Assembly (NCBI GenBank): GCA_030433335.1
Contig: JAUILL010000009.1
Span: forward strand, 62,001-126,000
DNA: 64,000 nt
From: Alphaproteobacteria bacterium
GTDB taxonomy: Bacteria > Pseudomonadota > Alphaproteobacteria > Rhodobacterales > Rhodobacteraceae
Reading direction: 5' to 3'
In this document: positions 35,568 through 45,446 of the stretch, one piece after another
How the letters are laid out: each line of letters starts with the position of its first letter
Position numbering within the stretch: position 1 is the stretch's first letter
Position numbers and translations under genes: made by a program
Notes under the pieces: model-generated
Seen by the model: only the letters and a program-made list of their open reading frames with translations
Told to the model about the DNA's origin: nothing
Database searches by the model: none

Positions 35568-37845
35568 GGCTCTTCAACAGCTCCCACATTTTCAGAGGGG
35601 TAAAGGGCATGTCGACCCTTGTGATTCCTCTGCTCCAAACGGCGTCTTGCACCGCATTCCCTACAGCAGCCAGTGCACCAACCGTGCCAGCTTCGCCGCA
35701 GCCCTTCATTCCCATGATATTTGCTGTGCTGGGAACGGGCTCTGACGTGAACGACACCCAAGGGCAATCGACCGCCCGCGGCATCGCATAATCCATGAAA
35801 CTCGCGGTCAAGAGCTGGCCCGTATCATCATACACCACATGCTCGGAAATTGCCTGACCAATCCCTTGGGCCACGCCGCCGTGCACCTGCCCCTCGGCCA
35901 GCAAGGGGTTGATCAGGTTGCCGAAATCATCAACCACGGTGTAGCGGTCGACGGTCACGACACCGGTGTCAGGATCAATCTCGACCTCTGCGAAATGCGC
36001 ACCGTTGGGGTAGGACCGACCGGGCAGCTTGGCACGCGCCTCGTGGGTCAGCAGATCATCGCGCCCCGCATCCCGCGCCATCTGCGCGGCCTCCAGCATG
36101 GTGGGGGCCGTGTTCGACCCCTCAATCCGGAAACGTTCGTCGTCAAAGCTGACATCATCCAGCGACGCACCCTCAGCCTCGGCCAGAAATGCCGAGAAGG
36201 CTTCGATCATCTTGGCCGTCGTTGCCAAAGTCGCGGTATTCTGCGTGGTCACAGAACGCGAGCCGCCTGTGCCCCCGCCCCGCGCAATCAAATCGCTGTC
36301 CCCTTGAATGACGGAAATCCGTTCCACCGGAATGCCAGTCTGGTCGCTCAGGAACTGGGCATAGACCGTCTCATGCCCCTGACCGTTCGACTGCGTGCCT
36401 ACATAGATCGACACAGTGCCGTCGTCGTGGAACTCAACCTTCGCCCCTTCGGAGGGATCACCTAGGATACTCTCGATGTAGTAACACAGCCCCATGCCGC
36501 GCAGACGCCCCTGCGCCGCGCTCGCCTCTTTGCGGGCGGCAAAGCCACGGAGGTCCGCCTCGGCCTCGGCCCGATCCAGAACGCGATTGAAGTCGCCCAC
36601 GTCGTACAACTCTCCCGTCGCCGATTTATAGGGAAAGGCGTTTGCGGGAATAAAGTTCCGCCGCCGCAGCTCGATCGGATCGATTTCCAACATCCGCGCC
36701 GCGTGGTCCATGCAGCGCTCCAGCGCATAGATCGCTTCGGGGCGCCCTGCCCCGCGATAGGCATCCACCTGCACGGTGTTGGTGTAGAACCCTCGGGTCC
36801 TCATATAGACGGTCTGCACGTCATAGGTGCCGGTCAAAACCTTGGCAAAAAGAGCGCCCTGAATCGCCTGCCCGTTCTCGGAATTATAGGCGCCCAGATT
36901 GCAGCGCGTATCCACACGGTAGCCCACCATCTTCAGATCAGCGTCAAAAGCCATCTCGCAGCAGGACACCAGATCGCGCCCGCCATTGTCCGACAACATC
37001 GACTCCGTCCGCTCTGCAAACCATTTCACCGGCTGACCCAACTGGCGCGCGGCCTGCGCCACCGCGAAATATTCGGGATAGCCCATAGCCTTCATGCCAA
37101 AGCCGCCCCCCACATCGGGGTTGGTCACACGGATCTGCTCGGGCTCCAGTCCCATCGCCTTTGCCAGATCGCCCTTCATCGCCCACACGCCCTGCCCGTT
37201 GAAGGCAAAGTGCAAACGGCTGCCGTCCCACTCAGCAAAGCAGCCCCTCGGCTCCATCGAATTCACGATGATCCGATTGTCCTCAATCTCCAGCGAGACC
37301 ACATGCGCCGCCTCGGCAAACACCGCCTCCGTCGCAGCCTCGTCCCCTGTGGCCCAATCGAACGCACAATTGTCCGGCGCTTCGGGATGCACCGCAGGCC
37401 CGCCCGCATCATAGTCCAGCTTCGCGGGCAAATCTTCGTAGTCCAGCTCGATCAGCTCGACCGCATCCTTGGCCGCCTGCACCGTCTCGGCCACAACCAG
37501 CACCACCGGCTCGCCAACGAATCGCAGCACGTCCCGCGCCAACATCGGCCGCTCCGGCGCCGCCGCCTTGCTGCCATCGCGATTGGTCACGACCATCCCG
37601 CGCATGGCCACGTCCATGCCAGCCTCCAGCAAATCCTCGCAGGTCAGCACGCAGAGCACACCCTCCGCCTCCCGCGCCGCCGAAACGTCCAGCGTCGTGA
37701 TCCGTCCATGCGCCACCGGAGAGCGCAGGAACACCCCCACGCCCGCCCCCTCGGGCGCAATGTCGTCCACATAACGGCCCCCGCCGGTCAGAAAACGGAT
37801 GTCCTCGCGGCGCGTCACCGGCTGGCTCTTGCCGAACTTCTCCAT
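35548..37845 (-). CDS. Form II CoxL-like molybdenum hydroxylase large subunit
   Basis: This is the molybdopterin-binding catalytic subunit of the xanthine dehydrogenase / CO dehydrogenase family. The 765-residue protein starts MEKFGKSQPVTRRED after GAGGAGGG. The active-site loop reads AYRGAGR at 362-368, the form II sequence, not the AYXCSFR of proven aerobic CO dehydrogenases. Glu718 in GCGEAG is the catalytic base position, and GGFGMK binds the cofactor. The medium FAD and small iron-sulfur subunits are not adjacent. The substrate is unknown; calling it a CO dehydrogenase is not justified. Confidence 0.9.
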   Translation of the reverse strand: MEKFGKSQPVTRREDIRFLTGGGRYVDDIAPEGAGVGVFLRSPVAHGRITTLDVSAAREAEGVLCVLTCEDLLEAGMDVAMRGMVVTNRDGSKAAAPERPMLARDVLRFVGEPVVLVVAETVQAAKDAVELIELDYEDLPAKLDYDAGGPAVHPEAPDNCAFDWATGDEAATEAVFAEAAHVVSLEIEDNRIIVNSMEPRGCFAEWDGSRLHFAFNGQGVWAMKGDLAKAMGLEPEQIRVTNPDVGGGFGMKAMGYPEYFAVAQAARQLGQPVKWFAERTESMLSDNGGRDLVSCCEMAFDADLKMVGYRVDTRCNLGAYNSENGQAIQGALFAKVLTGTYDVQTVYMRTRGFYTNTVQVDAYRGAGRPEAIYALERCMDHAARMLEIDPIELRRRNFIPANAFPYKSATGELYDVGDFNRVLDRAEAEADLRGFAARKEASAAQGRLRGMGLCYYIESILGDPSEGAKVEFHDDGTVSIYVGTQSNGQGHETVYAQFLSDQTGIPVERISVIQGDSDLIARGGGTGGSRSVTTQNTATLATTAKMIEAFSAFLAEAEGASLDDVSFDDERFRIEGSNTAPTMLEAAQMARDAGRDDLLTHEARAKLPGRSYPNGAHFAEVEIDPDTGVVTVDRYTVVDDFGNLINPLLAEGQVHGGVAQGIGQAISEHVVYDDTGQLLTASFMDYAMPRAVDCPWVSFTSEPVPSTANIMGMKGCGEAGTVGALAAVGNAVQDAVWSRGITRVDMPFTPLKMWELLKSHAVAAE

Positions 37846-37946
37846 GCTGCCCTCCTCAAGCGGTCTTTCCCTCAAAGAGTAGCCAGCCACAGACACAAGT
37901 CCAGCACCATCACCACCCGTCACAGGACTGTCAGGCATTCATCACC

Positions 37947-37983
37947 TTGCCGAAATGCAAAGTCATATCGTATGGTTCGGCAA
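37947..37983. promoter_or_regulatory. Spaced inverted repeat between CoxL-like and Lrp genes
   Basis: Arms TTGCCGAA (37947-37954) and TTCGGCAA (37976-37983) are exact complements with 21 bases between. The arm centres are 29 bases apart, close to three helical turns, which suits a multimeric regulator such as Lrp. It lies about 30 bases before the Lrp-type gene and about 100 before the CoxL-like gene. Confidence 0.55.
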
Positions 37984-38012
37984 AGCAATTTGCTCAATGA
38001 CCGGTGCAGACC

Positions 38013-38447
38013 ATGCAACTTGACGGAACAGACCTCGCCTTGATTGCCGCGCTGTCGGAAAACGCCCGCATGAGCGTCTCGACCATCGCGCGCCGCATCG
38101 GCCTTGCCCGCACCACCGTGCAAGCACGGCTCGAACGTCTGGAAAAATCCGGCGTGATCGAGGGCTACTCGATCCGCCTCGGCGCGGGCGCCCGCCCCGC
38201 AATCAGCGGCACACTCCTGATCTGCACAGACCCCCACGAAACCGCTGCGATCCTAAGCCGGATCAAATCCCTGCCAGAGGTCAAAGCCGTCCACAGCGCC
38301 TCGGGCCGCTATGACCTAGTGATCGAAGTTGCCACTGACGACACCGCCACCCTCGACCGCACCCTTGAATGGATCGGCAGCACCCGCGGCGTCAAAGAGA
38401 TCGAGAGCCTGATCCACCTCGCCACCAAGCTCGAACGCCGCACCTGA
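38013..38447 (+). CDS. Lrp/AsnC family transcriptional regulator
   Basis: The 144-residue protein has an N-terminal helix-turn-helix (MSVSTIARRIGLARTTVQARLERLE) and a RAM effector domain (about 65-140, with KAVHSASGRYDLVIEV). It is divergent from the form II CoxL-like gene and is its probable regulator, a local one-gene one-regulator pair. The effector is unknown. The ATG at 38013 is used; a GTG at 38004 in frame is an alternative. It is distinct from the PutR paralogue at 26202. Confidence 0.87.
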   Translation: MQLDGTDLALIAALSENARMSVSTIARRIGLARTTVQARLERLEKSGVIEGYSIRLGAGARPAISGTLLICTDPHETAAILSRIKSLPEVKAVHSASGRYDLVIEVATDDTATLDRTLEWIGSTRGVKEIESLIHLATKLERRT

Positions 38448-38452
38448 CCCCT

Positions 38453-38625
38453 GCTGCTTCGGAGCCTGCCCTCGCACAGGGACCAAGAGACGGGCAAAGG
38501 GCACCGGCGCAAGGTAAATCGCGGAGGCTCCGCGCGGCACGCGTGGATACCGCTATTTGCCTTGAGGCGGAGACAGCAGCCTGTCACGCCAGTCCATGGG
38601 CGCGGGCAGGCTCCGTTGCTGCTTT
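38453..38625. other. Highly structured intergenic element, possible ncRNA or 3' UTR fold
   Basis: This region starts 6 bases after the Lrp stop. An outer stem pairs CGGAGCCTGCCC (38460-38471) with GGGCAGGCTCCG (38604-38615), extended by near-matches on both sides. Inside, CAAGGTAAAT (38510-38519) pairs with ATTTGCCTTG (38555-38564) by one G-U and nine Watson-Crick pairs. That stem encloses a hairpin CGCGGA/TCCGCG (38520-38534). A further hairpin has GGCG-GACAG over CTGTC-CGCC (38566-38590). Closing stem, open middle and apical stem resemble 6S RNA architecture, but no family signature was recognised, no promoter is clear, and the strand is open. Confidence 0.45.
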
Positions 38626-38651
38626 GGTGAGGACCCGAGCACCCCACAAAC

Positions 38652-38679
38652 AAAAAGCGCGCGGGCCAGCGGACCGCGC
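38652..38679 (-). terminator. folD terminator
   Basis: Minus strand: GCGCGG / CCGCGC stem with a 9-base loop, followed by CGCTTTTTGTTTG. It lies about 30 bases beyond the folD stop. Confidence 0.7.
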
Positions 38680-38709
38680 ACCTTTGAATTAACCAATCCT
38701 GAAACCGGA

Positions 38710-39612
38710 TTACGCGGTCAGGCCCTGAGGCTCCGCCAAACCGTTCGCGCGGCAGCACGCGGTGACGGTGTTCGCCAGCAAACAAGCGATGGTCATCGGA
38801 CCCACGCCGCCGGGAACCGGGGTGATCGCGCCAGCAACCTCGACGGCACTGTCAAAATGCACGTCACCGACCAGACGGGTCTTACCCTCGCCCTTTTCGG
38901 GGGCGTCGATGCGGTTGATGCCCACGTCGATCACGGTCGCGCCTTCTTTGATCCAGTCGCCGGGGACCATCTCGGGGCGGCCAACAGCAGCAACCACGAT
39001 ATCCGCGCGGCGGACCACATCGGCCAGATCCTTGGTGCGGCTGTGGGCGATGGTCACCGTGCAGCTATCGCCGAGCAGCAGTTGCGCCATCGGCTTGCCC
39101 ACGATGTTCGAGCGGCCAATGACCACAGCATTCATGCCCGACAGCGAGCCATGGTAATCGCGCAGCATCATCAAGCAGCCCAGCGGCGTGCAAGGCACCA
39201 TGGCCTTCTGACCGGTGCCCAAGAGACCCACGTTGGAAATGTGGAACCCGTCCACATCCTTGGCCGGGTCGATCGAGTTAATCACCAGATCGCTGTCCAG
39301 ATGATCGGGCAGCGGCAGCTGCACCAGAATGCCGTGAACCGCCGGATCGTTGTTCAGCTGGTCGATCAGCGCCAGTAGATCCGCCTCGGACGTGGTGGCA
39401 TCCAGCTTGTGCTCGTAGCTGTTCATGCCGGCCTCGACCGTCTGCTTGCCCTTCGAGCGGACATAGACTTGCGACGCGGGGTCCTCGCCCACCAGAACCA
39501 CCGCCAGACCGGGGGTGATGCCGTGCTTTTCTTTCAGGCGGCTGACATGGCCTGCCACCTTTTCGCGTACCGTGGCCGCAAAGGCCTTGCCGTCGATGAT
39601 CTTCGCGGTCAT
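38710..39612 (-). CDS. folD: Methylene-THF dehydrogenase / methenyl-THF cyclohydrolase FolD
   Basis: FolD interconverts 5,10-methylene-, methenyl- and 10-formyl-THF with NADP. The 300-residue protein has the YxxxK pair Tyr50 and Lys54 in YVRSKGK, the substrate motif GILVQLPLP, the nucleotide-binding region [15 protein letters not shown], and the closing signature [10 protein letters not shown]. The start [12 protein letters not shown] at 39612 is normal. Chorismate mutase lies 4 bases upstream on the same strand, so the two are co-transcribed. FolD supplies methylene-THF that MetF at 33062 uses. Confidence 0.97.
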   Translation of the reverse strand: MTAKIIDGKAFAATVREKVAGHVSRLKEKHGITPGLAVVLVGEDPASQVYVRSKGKQTVEAGMNSYEHKLDATTSEADLLALIDQLNNDPAVHGILVQLPLPDHLDSDLVINSIDPAKDVDGFHISNVGLLGTGQKAMVPCTPLGCLMMLRDYHGSLSGMNAVVIGRSNIVGKPMAQLLLGDSCTVTIAHSRTKDLADVVRRADIVVAAVGRPEMVPGDWIKEGATVIDVGINRIDAPEKGEGKTRLVGDVHFDSAVEVAGAITPVPGGVGPMTIACLLANTVTACCRANGLAEPQGLTA

Positions 39613-39616
39613 CTGG

Positions 39617-39931
39617 TTACTCCTTGTGGGTCCCGAGAACCCGTTCCTCGCGATCGATCGACCAGTCGATGATCTTGCGCCAGAGGCTCTCAATCAATTC
39701 GGGGTCCAGCCCCTGCAAATCCGCCTTATTTCGCACGTTCGCGACAACTTCCTCGACCCGATCACGGATTCGCGCGGGCAATCCGGCGTCCGGTTTCAAC
39801 TGGATGGCGCGGTCGATATAGGTCGCGCGCTCGGCAAGGAGGGTCACGAGCTGGGTGTCCAGATCATCGATCTGGGCACGCAAGGTAGGCATGTCGGGGC
39901 ATTCGGTAGGGGCGCGGCGCGTCCTGTCCAT
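39617..39931 (-). CDS. Chorismate mutase, AroQ type
   Basis: Chorismate mutase converts chorismate to prephenate, the branch to Phe and Tyr. The 104-residue protein is a single AroQ-class helical domain: a long first helix ([19 protein letters not shown]), then [17 protein letters not shown] and the final helix [17 protein letters not shown]. It is monofunctional, without a dehydratase or DAHP synthase domain. A second Met at residue 14 could be the start. Pairing with folD is unusual by pathway but tight (4-base gap). Confidence 0.88.
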   Translation of the reverse strand: MDRTRRAPTECPDMPTLRAQIDDLDTQLVTLLAERATYIDRAIQLKPDAGLPARIRDRVEEVVANVRNKADLQGLDPELIESLWRKIIDWSIDREERVLGTHKE

Positions 39932-39943
39932 CCTGTCATATCT

Positions 39944-39970
39944 CCTGCGGGCAAGTGTTGCGCCCGCAGG
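39944..39970. promoter_or_regulatory. Inverted repeat upstream of chorismate mutase
   Basis: CCTGCGGGC and GCCCGCAGG arms (39944-39952 and 39962-39970) surround 9 bases. It lies 13 bases ahead of the chorismate mutase start and 48 after the MOSC stop. It may end MOSC transcription weakly, since no T tract follows, or shape the leader of the next gene. Confidence 0.45.
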
Positions 39971-40018
39971 TAGTCGGTTCTGACGCTCAGAACAAGTCTG
40001 CGATCGGCCCCAAACCGT

Positions 40019-40618
40019 TTATTCCGCCCGCGCGGCGTCCAGATATTGCCAGACAGGCTGGTCGGGAATATGCAAGCGCAGGATATCGCCGACCTTCAGC
40101 GCGCCCGGACGTTCGACCCATGCGGTCACGCCGCGGCGGTTCACGGCGGCGGTCTTGAAGGCTTTTCCTTTGCCCGGCGCGTCCTCTTCGATCACCTTAG
40201 CGGGCAGATGGCAGGGGCGGTTTTCCATGTCGATCACCAGCGTCGCCCCGCTCTCGGCCTGCAGGCGCGAGGACGGCGGGATGTGGGTGAAGTCGGGAAT
40301 GCCCTCGATCACGATGCTGATGCCGGCCCATGCGGGGTTGAACGCATCGACACCCATGTCGGCGGCGACTTCGGCCAGTTCTTCGGCGGACAGAATCGTC
40401 AGCTGGCGGACATTGGCGATCTCGGTGCCCTTGGGGTGCTGGGATTTCACGCGGGTGCAAGAGGGGCGGGTTTCACCGCCATGCGCCTCGGTGGCAACGC
40501 CAGCCCATGTCAGGTCCATCTGCTCTAGCGGCTCGGAGGCCAGCGAAGCGTCGCGGTCTGGCACATGCCCCAGCCAAGTGATCTTTGCGGTGAAGGATGT
40601 GGGCTTGAGGGCGGGCAT
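40019..40618 (-). CDS. MOSC domain protein
   Basis: The 199-residue protein has a MOSC (molybdenum cofactor sulfurase C-terminal) domain over most of its length. MOSC proteins such as YiiM and YuaD use a conserved Cys and basic residues with molybdenum cofactor or N-hydroxylated substrates. Here ENRPCHLP has the likely key cysteine, near residue 136, and RRGVTAWVERPG is a typical strand. It is cytoplasmic and single-domain. A link to the molybdenum hydroxylase at 35.5 kb is only suggestive. Confidence 0.85.
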   Translation of the reverse strand: MPALKPTSFTAKITWLGHVPDRDASLASEPLEQMDLTWAGVATEAHGGETRPSCTRVKSQHPKGTEIANVRQLTILSAEELAEVAADMGVDAFNPAWAGISIVIEGIPDFTHIPPSSRLQAESGATLVIDMENRPCHLPAKVIEEDAPGKGKAFKTAAVNRRGVTAWVERPGALKVGDILRLHIPDQPVWQYLDAARAE

Positions 40619-40664
40619 GGTGAGTCCTTTCGTGCGTCGAGACTGTGAGCGCCTTTGGGATAGT

Positions 40665-40687
40665 GAGTATTTTCGGCAAAAAGAAGC
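40665..40687 (+). repeat. Degenerate tail of the REP-like repeat, copy 3
   Basis: GAGTATTTTCGGCAAAAAGAAG resembles the AT-rich tail of the elements at 4779 and 30290, with one inserted C. The GC-rich palindrome half is missing. It lies upstream of the MOSC gene, in the gap before the ftsH terminator. Confidence 0.5.
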
Positions 40688-40724
40688 GGGGAATTTCGTT
40701 CGGGTCGTCTAAGGCCCGAAAAGC

Positions 40725-40753
40725 AAAACGCCCCGCTGTTGGGCGGGGCGTTT
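40725..40753. terminator. ftsH terminator
   Basis: A 9-bp stem ACGCCCCGC / GCGGGGCGT with a 6-base loop stands 10 bases past the ftsH stop, flanked by A and T tracts, so it could end transcription from either side. Confidence 0.85.
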
Positions 40754-40762
40754 GATGTGGCG

Positions 40763-42679
<1,917 letters not shown>

Positions 42680-42756
42680 AAGTCATCTCCTTGAAGTCCA
42701 AAGCCAGAGACGCGCCCTGACCTTTTCACATCAAAATAGAGAGTCAGAGGCGAGGT

Positions 42757-43986
42757 TCAATGCGATAAGATGCTTTGAGTGAAATCATCTGCCCCGATTT
42801 CACGATGAATCTGCCATCCGCAGGCCCAACCGGCCATTGGCGCGGCAATCAGCCTGTCGTTTTCCCAGACCGCAGGCTCTGCAATCAGCACGGCATAGGG
42901 GCGCGTGTCGGGGCGCCCATCTGGCAATTGTCGCATTCCTTCGGGGCCAAGGGGACGTATTTTGACCGCTCCGGCACCCTCGGGCGGGATGGCTTGCCAC
43001 ACACCGTCCCACAGGGCAGGCGGTGCTGCTGTGACATCGCGCACAGCATTGTATTCACGGAAAATCGTGATCGCACCCTTGCGCGGACGCAAGGCGCATC
43101 CGGCCAGAGTCGTCGGCTGATCTTCGCGCAGGGATGCCATCGCACCCTCTACCGCATCGGATCGCGGCGCATAAGGCGCGGGCGCGATCCAGCGCAGGGC
43201 CGCCAAAATCAGCCGGCGCGAAATCTCGGCGGGCGCGGCCCACAGGGGCTCTGCCTGCAATTCCAGCATGCCGCCATCGACTGTGGCAATTTGCGTCGCC
43301 AAATCGGCTGTAATTTCTTCTAAAGCGTCCCGCGCCTGCTGTTGGTGCAGGGCAACCTGAGCCAAAACCTCTGGTCCGATCCCCAATTCCGTCAGCAGCG
43401 GCATCGCTTTGCGCATCTTTACGCGGGTAAACCGGTCGTTCTCGTTCGAGGGATCGTCGACCCACGTCACACCGCTATCGGCCAGCCAATCGCGGATATC
43501 CTGACGGGGGCAGTCCAGCATCGGGCGCCACCAGTGGCCCCAATGAGATTCGCGCCACTCCGGCATCGCTGACAGACCATCCACCCCCGACGCCCGCGAC
43601 AGCCGCATCAGCACCGTCTCGGCCTGATCATCCTGCGTATGCCCCAAGGCAACCACGGGAATCTCGCGCTCCGCCGCCCACGCGCCGATCAACCGCTGCC
43701 GCGCACGGCGGGCGGCGTCCTGCAAGTTCCCCTGCCCGCTCCAGTCGGTCCATTCCAGAATATCATGGGACAGCCCCAAGAGTCGCGCCGCTTCGGCCAC
43801 GCCCTCGGCCTCGGCCCGCGACTCAGGGCGCAGGCCATGATCCACGGTCACGATCTGCGGCTTCAGCCCCGCCGCGACCGCCGCCCGCATCAGGCCCACA
43901 GAATCAGAGCCCCCCGACACCGCAATGCCGAGGGGCTGTGGCGCGGACCGAAGCCGCGCGATAACGTTGCGAAGTGCGTCGCTCAC
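42757..43986 (-). CDS. tilS: tRNA(Ile)-lysidine synthetase TilS
   Basis: TilS modifies C34 of tRNA-Ile(CAU) to lysidine so that it reads AUA. The 409-residue protein has the PP-loop motif SGGSDS at 24-29, and GHTQDDQAETVLMRL further on. C-terminal residues beyond about 220 form the weakly conserved tRNA-binding part. The GTG start at 43986 overlaps the cpoB stop as GTGA, so translation is coupled to the Tol-Pal operon. Length is near the upper normal range. Confidence 0.96.
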   Translation of the reverse strand: MSDALRNVIARLRSAPQPLGIAVSGGSDSVGLMRAAVAAGLKPQIVTVDHGLRPESRAEAEGVAEAARLLGLSHDILEWTDWSGQGNLQDAARRARQRLIGAWAAEREIPVVALGHTQDDQAETVLMRLSRASGVDGLSAMPEWRESHWGHWWRPMLDCPRQDIRDWLADSGVTWVDDPSNENDRFTRVKMRKAMPLLTELGIGPEVLAQVALHQQQARDALEEITADLATQIATVDGGMLELQAEPLWAAPAEISRRLILAALRWIAPAPYAPRSDAVEGAMASLREDQPTTLAGCALRPRKGAITIFREYNAVRDVTAAPPALWDGVWQAIPPEGAGAVKIRPLGPEGMRQLPDGRPDTRPYAVLIAEPAVWENDRLIAAPMAGWACGWQIHREIGADDFTQSILSH

Positions 43987-44831
43987 GAGCAGCCCAGATC
44001 GCCCATGGCCGCGCTGGCATCAGACACCGCCGGATCGCCAGGGAAGCGGACGCTGACCTCGGAAAGTGTCACGCAGGCCTCGTTCAACTGGCCAAGCTGA
44101 CCCAAAGCCGCGCCCAATCCGGTCAAGGCTTCGGCAGCACCGGGCCCTTCGGGATCAGTGGAGAACGCCTGCAAGTAGGCACGCGCACTCTCGCGGGTGT
44201 CCGCCTGCTGTTTCAGCGCCTTGGCGCGGCCCAAATGGGCATTCGCGGTCAGGGGGCTACCGGGATAGGCATCAATGAAAGACGCAAACGCCGCCGCCGC
44301 ATCTTCGAACCGGCCTTCGGTCATCGCCAACTGCGCACGGTCATAGTCCGCCTGTTCGCTAACGGCCAATTCGGTGCCTACAGATTCGGTGCCACCCGTC
44401 GCAGGCTGGATCGGAGAGACAGGCATCGCCGCCCCCGTGTCCGCCCCGCCCAGACGCGGCATGTCCTCTAGGGTCGAGATATCGCAGCCGGGTTCCAGCT
44501 CGCACAAACGGAAGTTCAGGTCGTTCACGCGGTTGGTGCCCGCGGTCACGACAGTCTCGATCCGGTGGCCCAGCTCCTCGATCCGGTTGGTCAGACGGGT
44601 CATCTCGGATTCGATGGCATCCACACGGGTCAACAACGATCCGCCCTGCACTGATCCACCGGGCGCGCCGGTGGTGGACATCTCGCGCTTCAGGCGCTGG
44701 ATATCCACGTTCAGCACAGACAGCTGCTGGCGCAGGTCCGCCAGCGTTGCCTCGTCCGCCTGCTGCGCCCACGCGGGCACACCAGCCAGAACCGTCCCGA
44801 TCATCAGCGCACCCAAGGTCTGCCGGATCAT
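43983..44831 (-). CDS. cpoB: Tol-Pal-associated protein CpoB (YbgF)
   Basis: CpoB links Tol-Pal and peptidoglycan synthesis at the septum. The 282-residue protein has a signal peptide (MIRQTLGALMIGTVLAGVPAWA), an N-terminal coiled-coil trimerisation segment (about 25-90, LADLRQQLSVLNVDIQRLKRE), a linker, and a C-terminal TPR domain of three repeats (about 160-275). It overlaps tilS by 4 bases and follows pal by 29. Order tolQRAB-pal-cpoB is standard. Confidence 0.95.
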   Translation of the reverse strand: MIRQTLGALMIGTVLAGVPAWAQQADEATLADLRQQLSVLNVDIQRLKREMSTTGAPGGSVQGGSLLTRVDAIESEMTRLTNRIEELGHRIETVVTAGTNRVNDLNFRLCELEPGCDISTLEDMPRLGGADTGAAMPVSPIQPATGGTESVGTELAVSEQADYDRAQLAMTEGRFEDAAAAFASFIDAYPGSPLTANAHLGRAKALKQQADTRESARAYLQAFSTDPEGPGAAEALTGLGAALGQLGQLNEACVTLSEVSVRFPGDPAVSDASAAMGDLGCS

Positions 44832-44860
44832 CCCAAACTCCTTTTAAACGCGGTCACAAA

Positions 44861-45382
44861 TCAGCTGGAAAAGGCACTGCCCGAAATCACGGTCACAGCG
44901 CGGCGGTTCTGCGAATAGCAGTCCTCGCTCGAGCAGACAGCGATGGGGCGTTCTTTGCCGTAAGACACGGTTTCCAGACGGGTCGCGGGAACCCCCTGCG
45001 AGATCAGGAAGTCACGCACAGCGGTCGCACGGCGTGCACCGAGCGCGATGTTGTATTCGCGAGTGCCCTGTTCGTCCGCGTGACCTTCGATCACGGCTTT
45101 ATAGTCACTGTTGGTCAGCAGCCACTGGGCCTGCTTGTACAGGGTTTCCTGCGCCTGCGCGGTCAGCGACGACTGGTCCACAAGGAACAGAACGCGGTCG
45201 CCAACAGCCTGCTGGAAGTACGCGGGGCTGGACGGATCGCCATAGGCGCCGTTTGCACCAGCGCCGTAACCAGCACCGGCATCTGCGCCAGCGCCCGCAC
45301 CAAAGCGGTCCGCACCGGTTTTCGAGCACGCCGAGAGGCCAAGGGCCGCAACGAGAACTGCGATTGTGCCAAGAGTTTTCAT
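44861..45382 (-). CDS. pal: Peptidoglycan-associated lipoprotein Pal
   Basis: Pal anchors the outer membrane to peptidoglycan and is moved by TolQRAB during constriction. The 173-residue precursor has a lipobox LSAC with Cys19, a glycine/alanine-rich linker (GAGAGADAGAGYGAG), and an OmpA-like peptidoglycan-binding domain from about residue 60 to 170, with FLVDQS, GHADEQGTREYNIALGARRA and GKERPI. Length and features are normal. Confidence 0.96.
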   Translation of the reverse strand: MKTLGTIAVLVAALGLSACSKTGADRFGAGAGADAGAGYGAGANGAYGDPSSPAYFQQAVGDRVLFLVDQSSLTAQAQETLYKQAQWLLTNSDYKAVIEGHADEQGTREYNIALGARRATAVRDFLISQGVPATRLETVSYGKERPIAVCSSEDCYSQNRRAVTVISGSAFSS

Positions 45383-45446
45383 GATTTAGGTTCCTGCTCT
45401 TTCGATTTTTGAGCTTTATAACACAAGGCTTGCGCCCAAGATACGG

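Noticed and set aside
35548-37845. Aerobic CO dehydrogenase large subunit
   Set aside because: The active-site loop is AYRGAGR (form II) and the medium and small subunits are absent.
38453-38625. SRP RNA because of an AGCAGCC motif
   Set aside because: The GGAA tetraloop and the CAGG-CCGGAAGG context of SRP RNA are missing; the motif lies in a simple hairpin.
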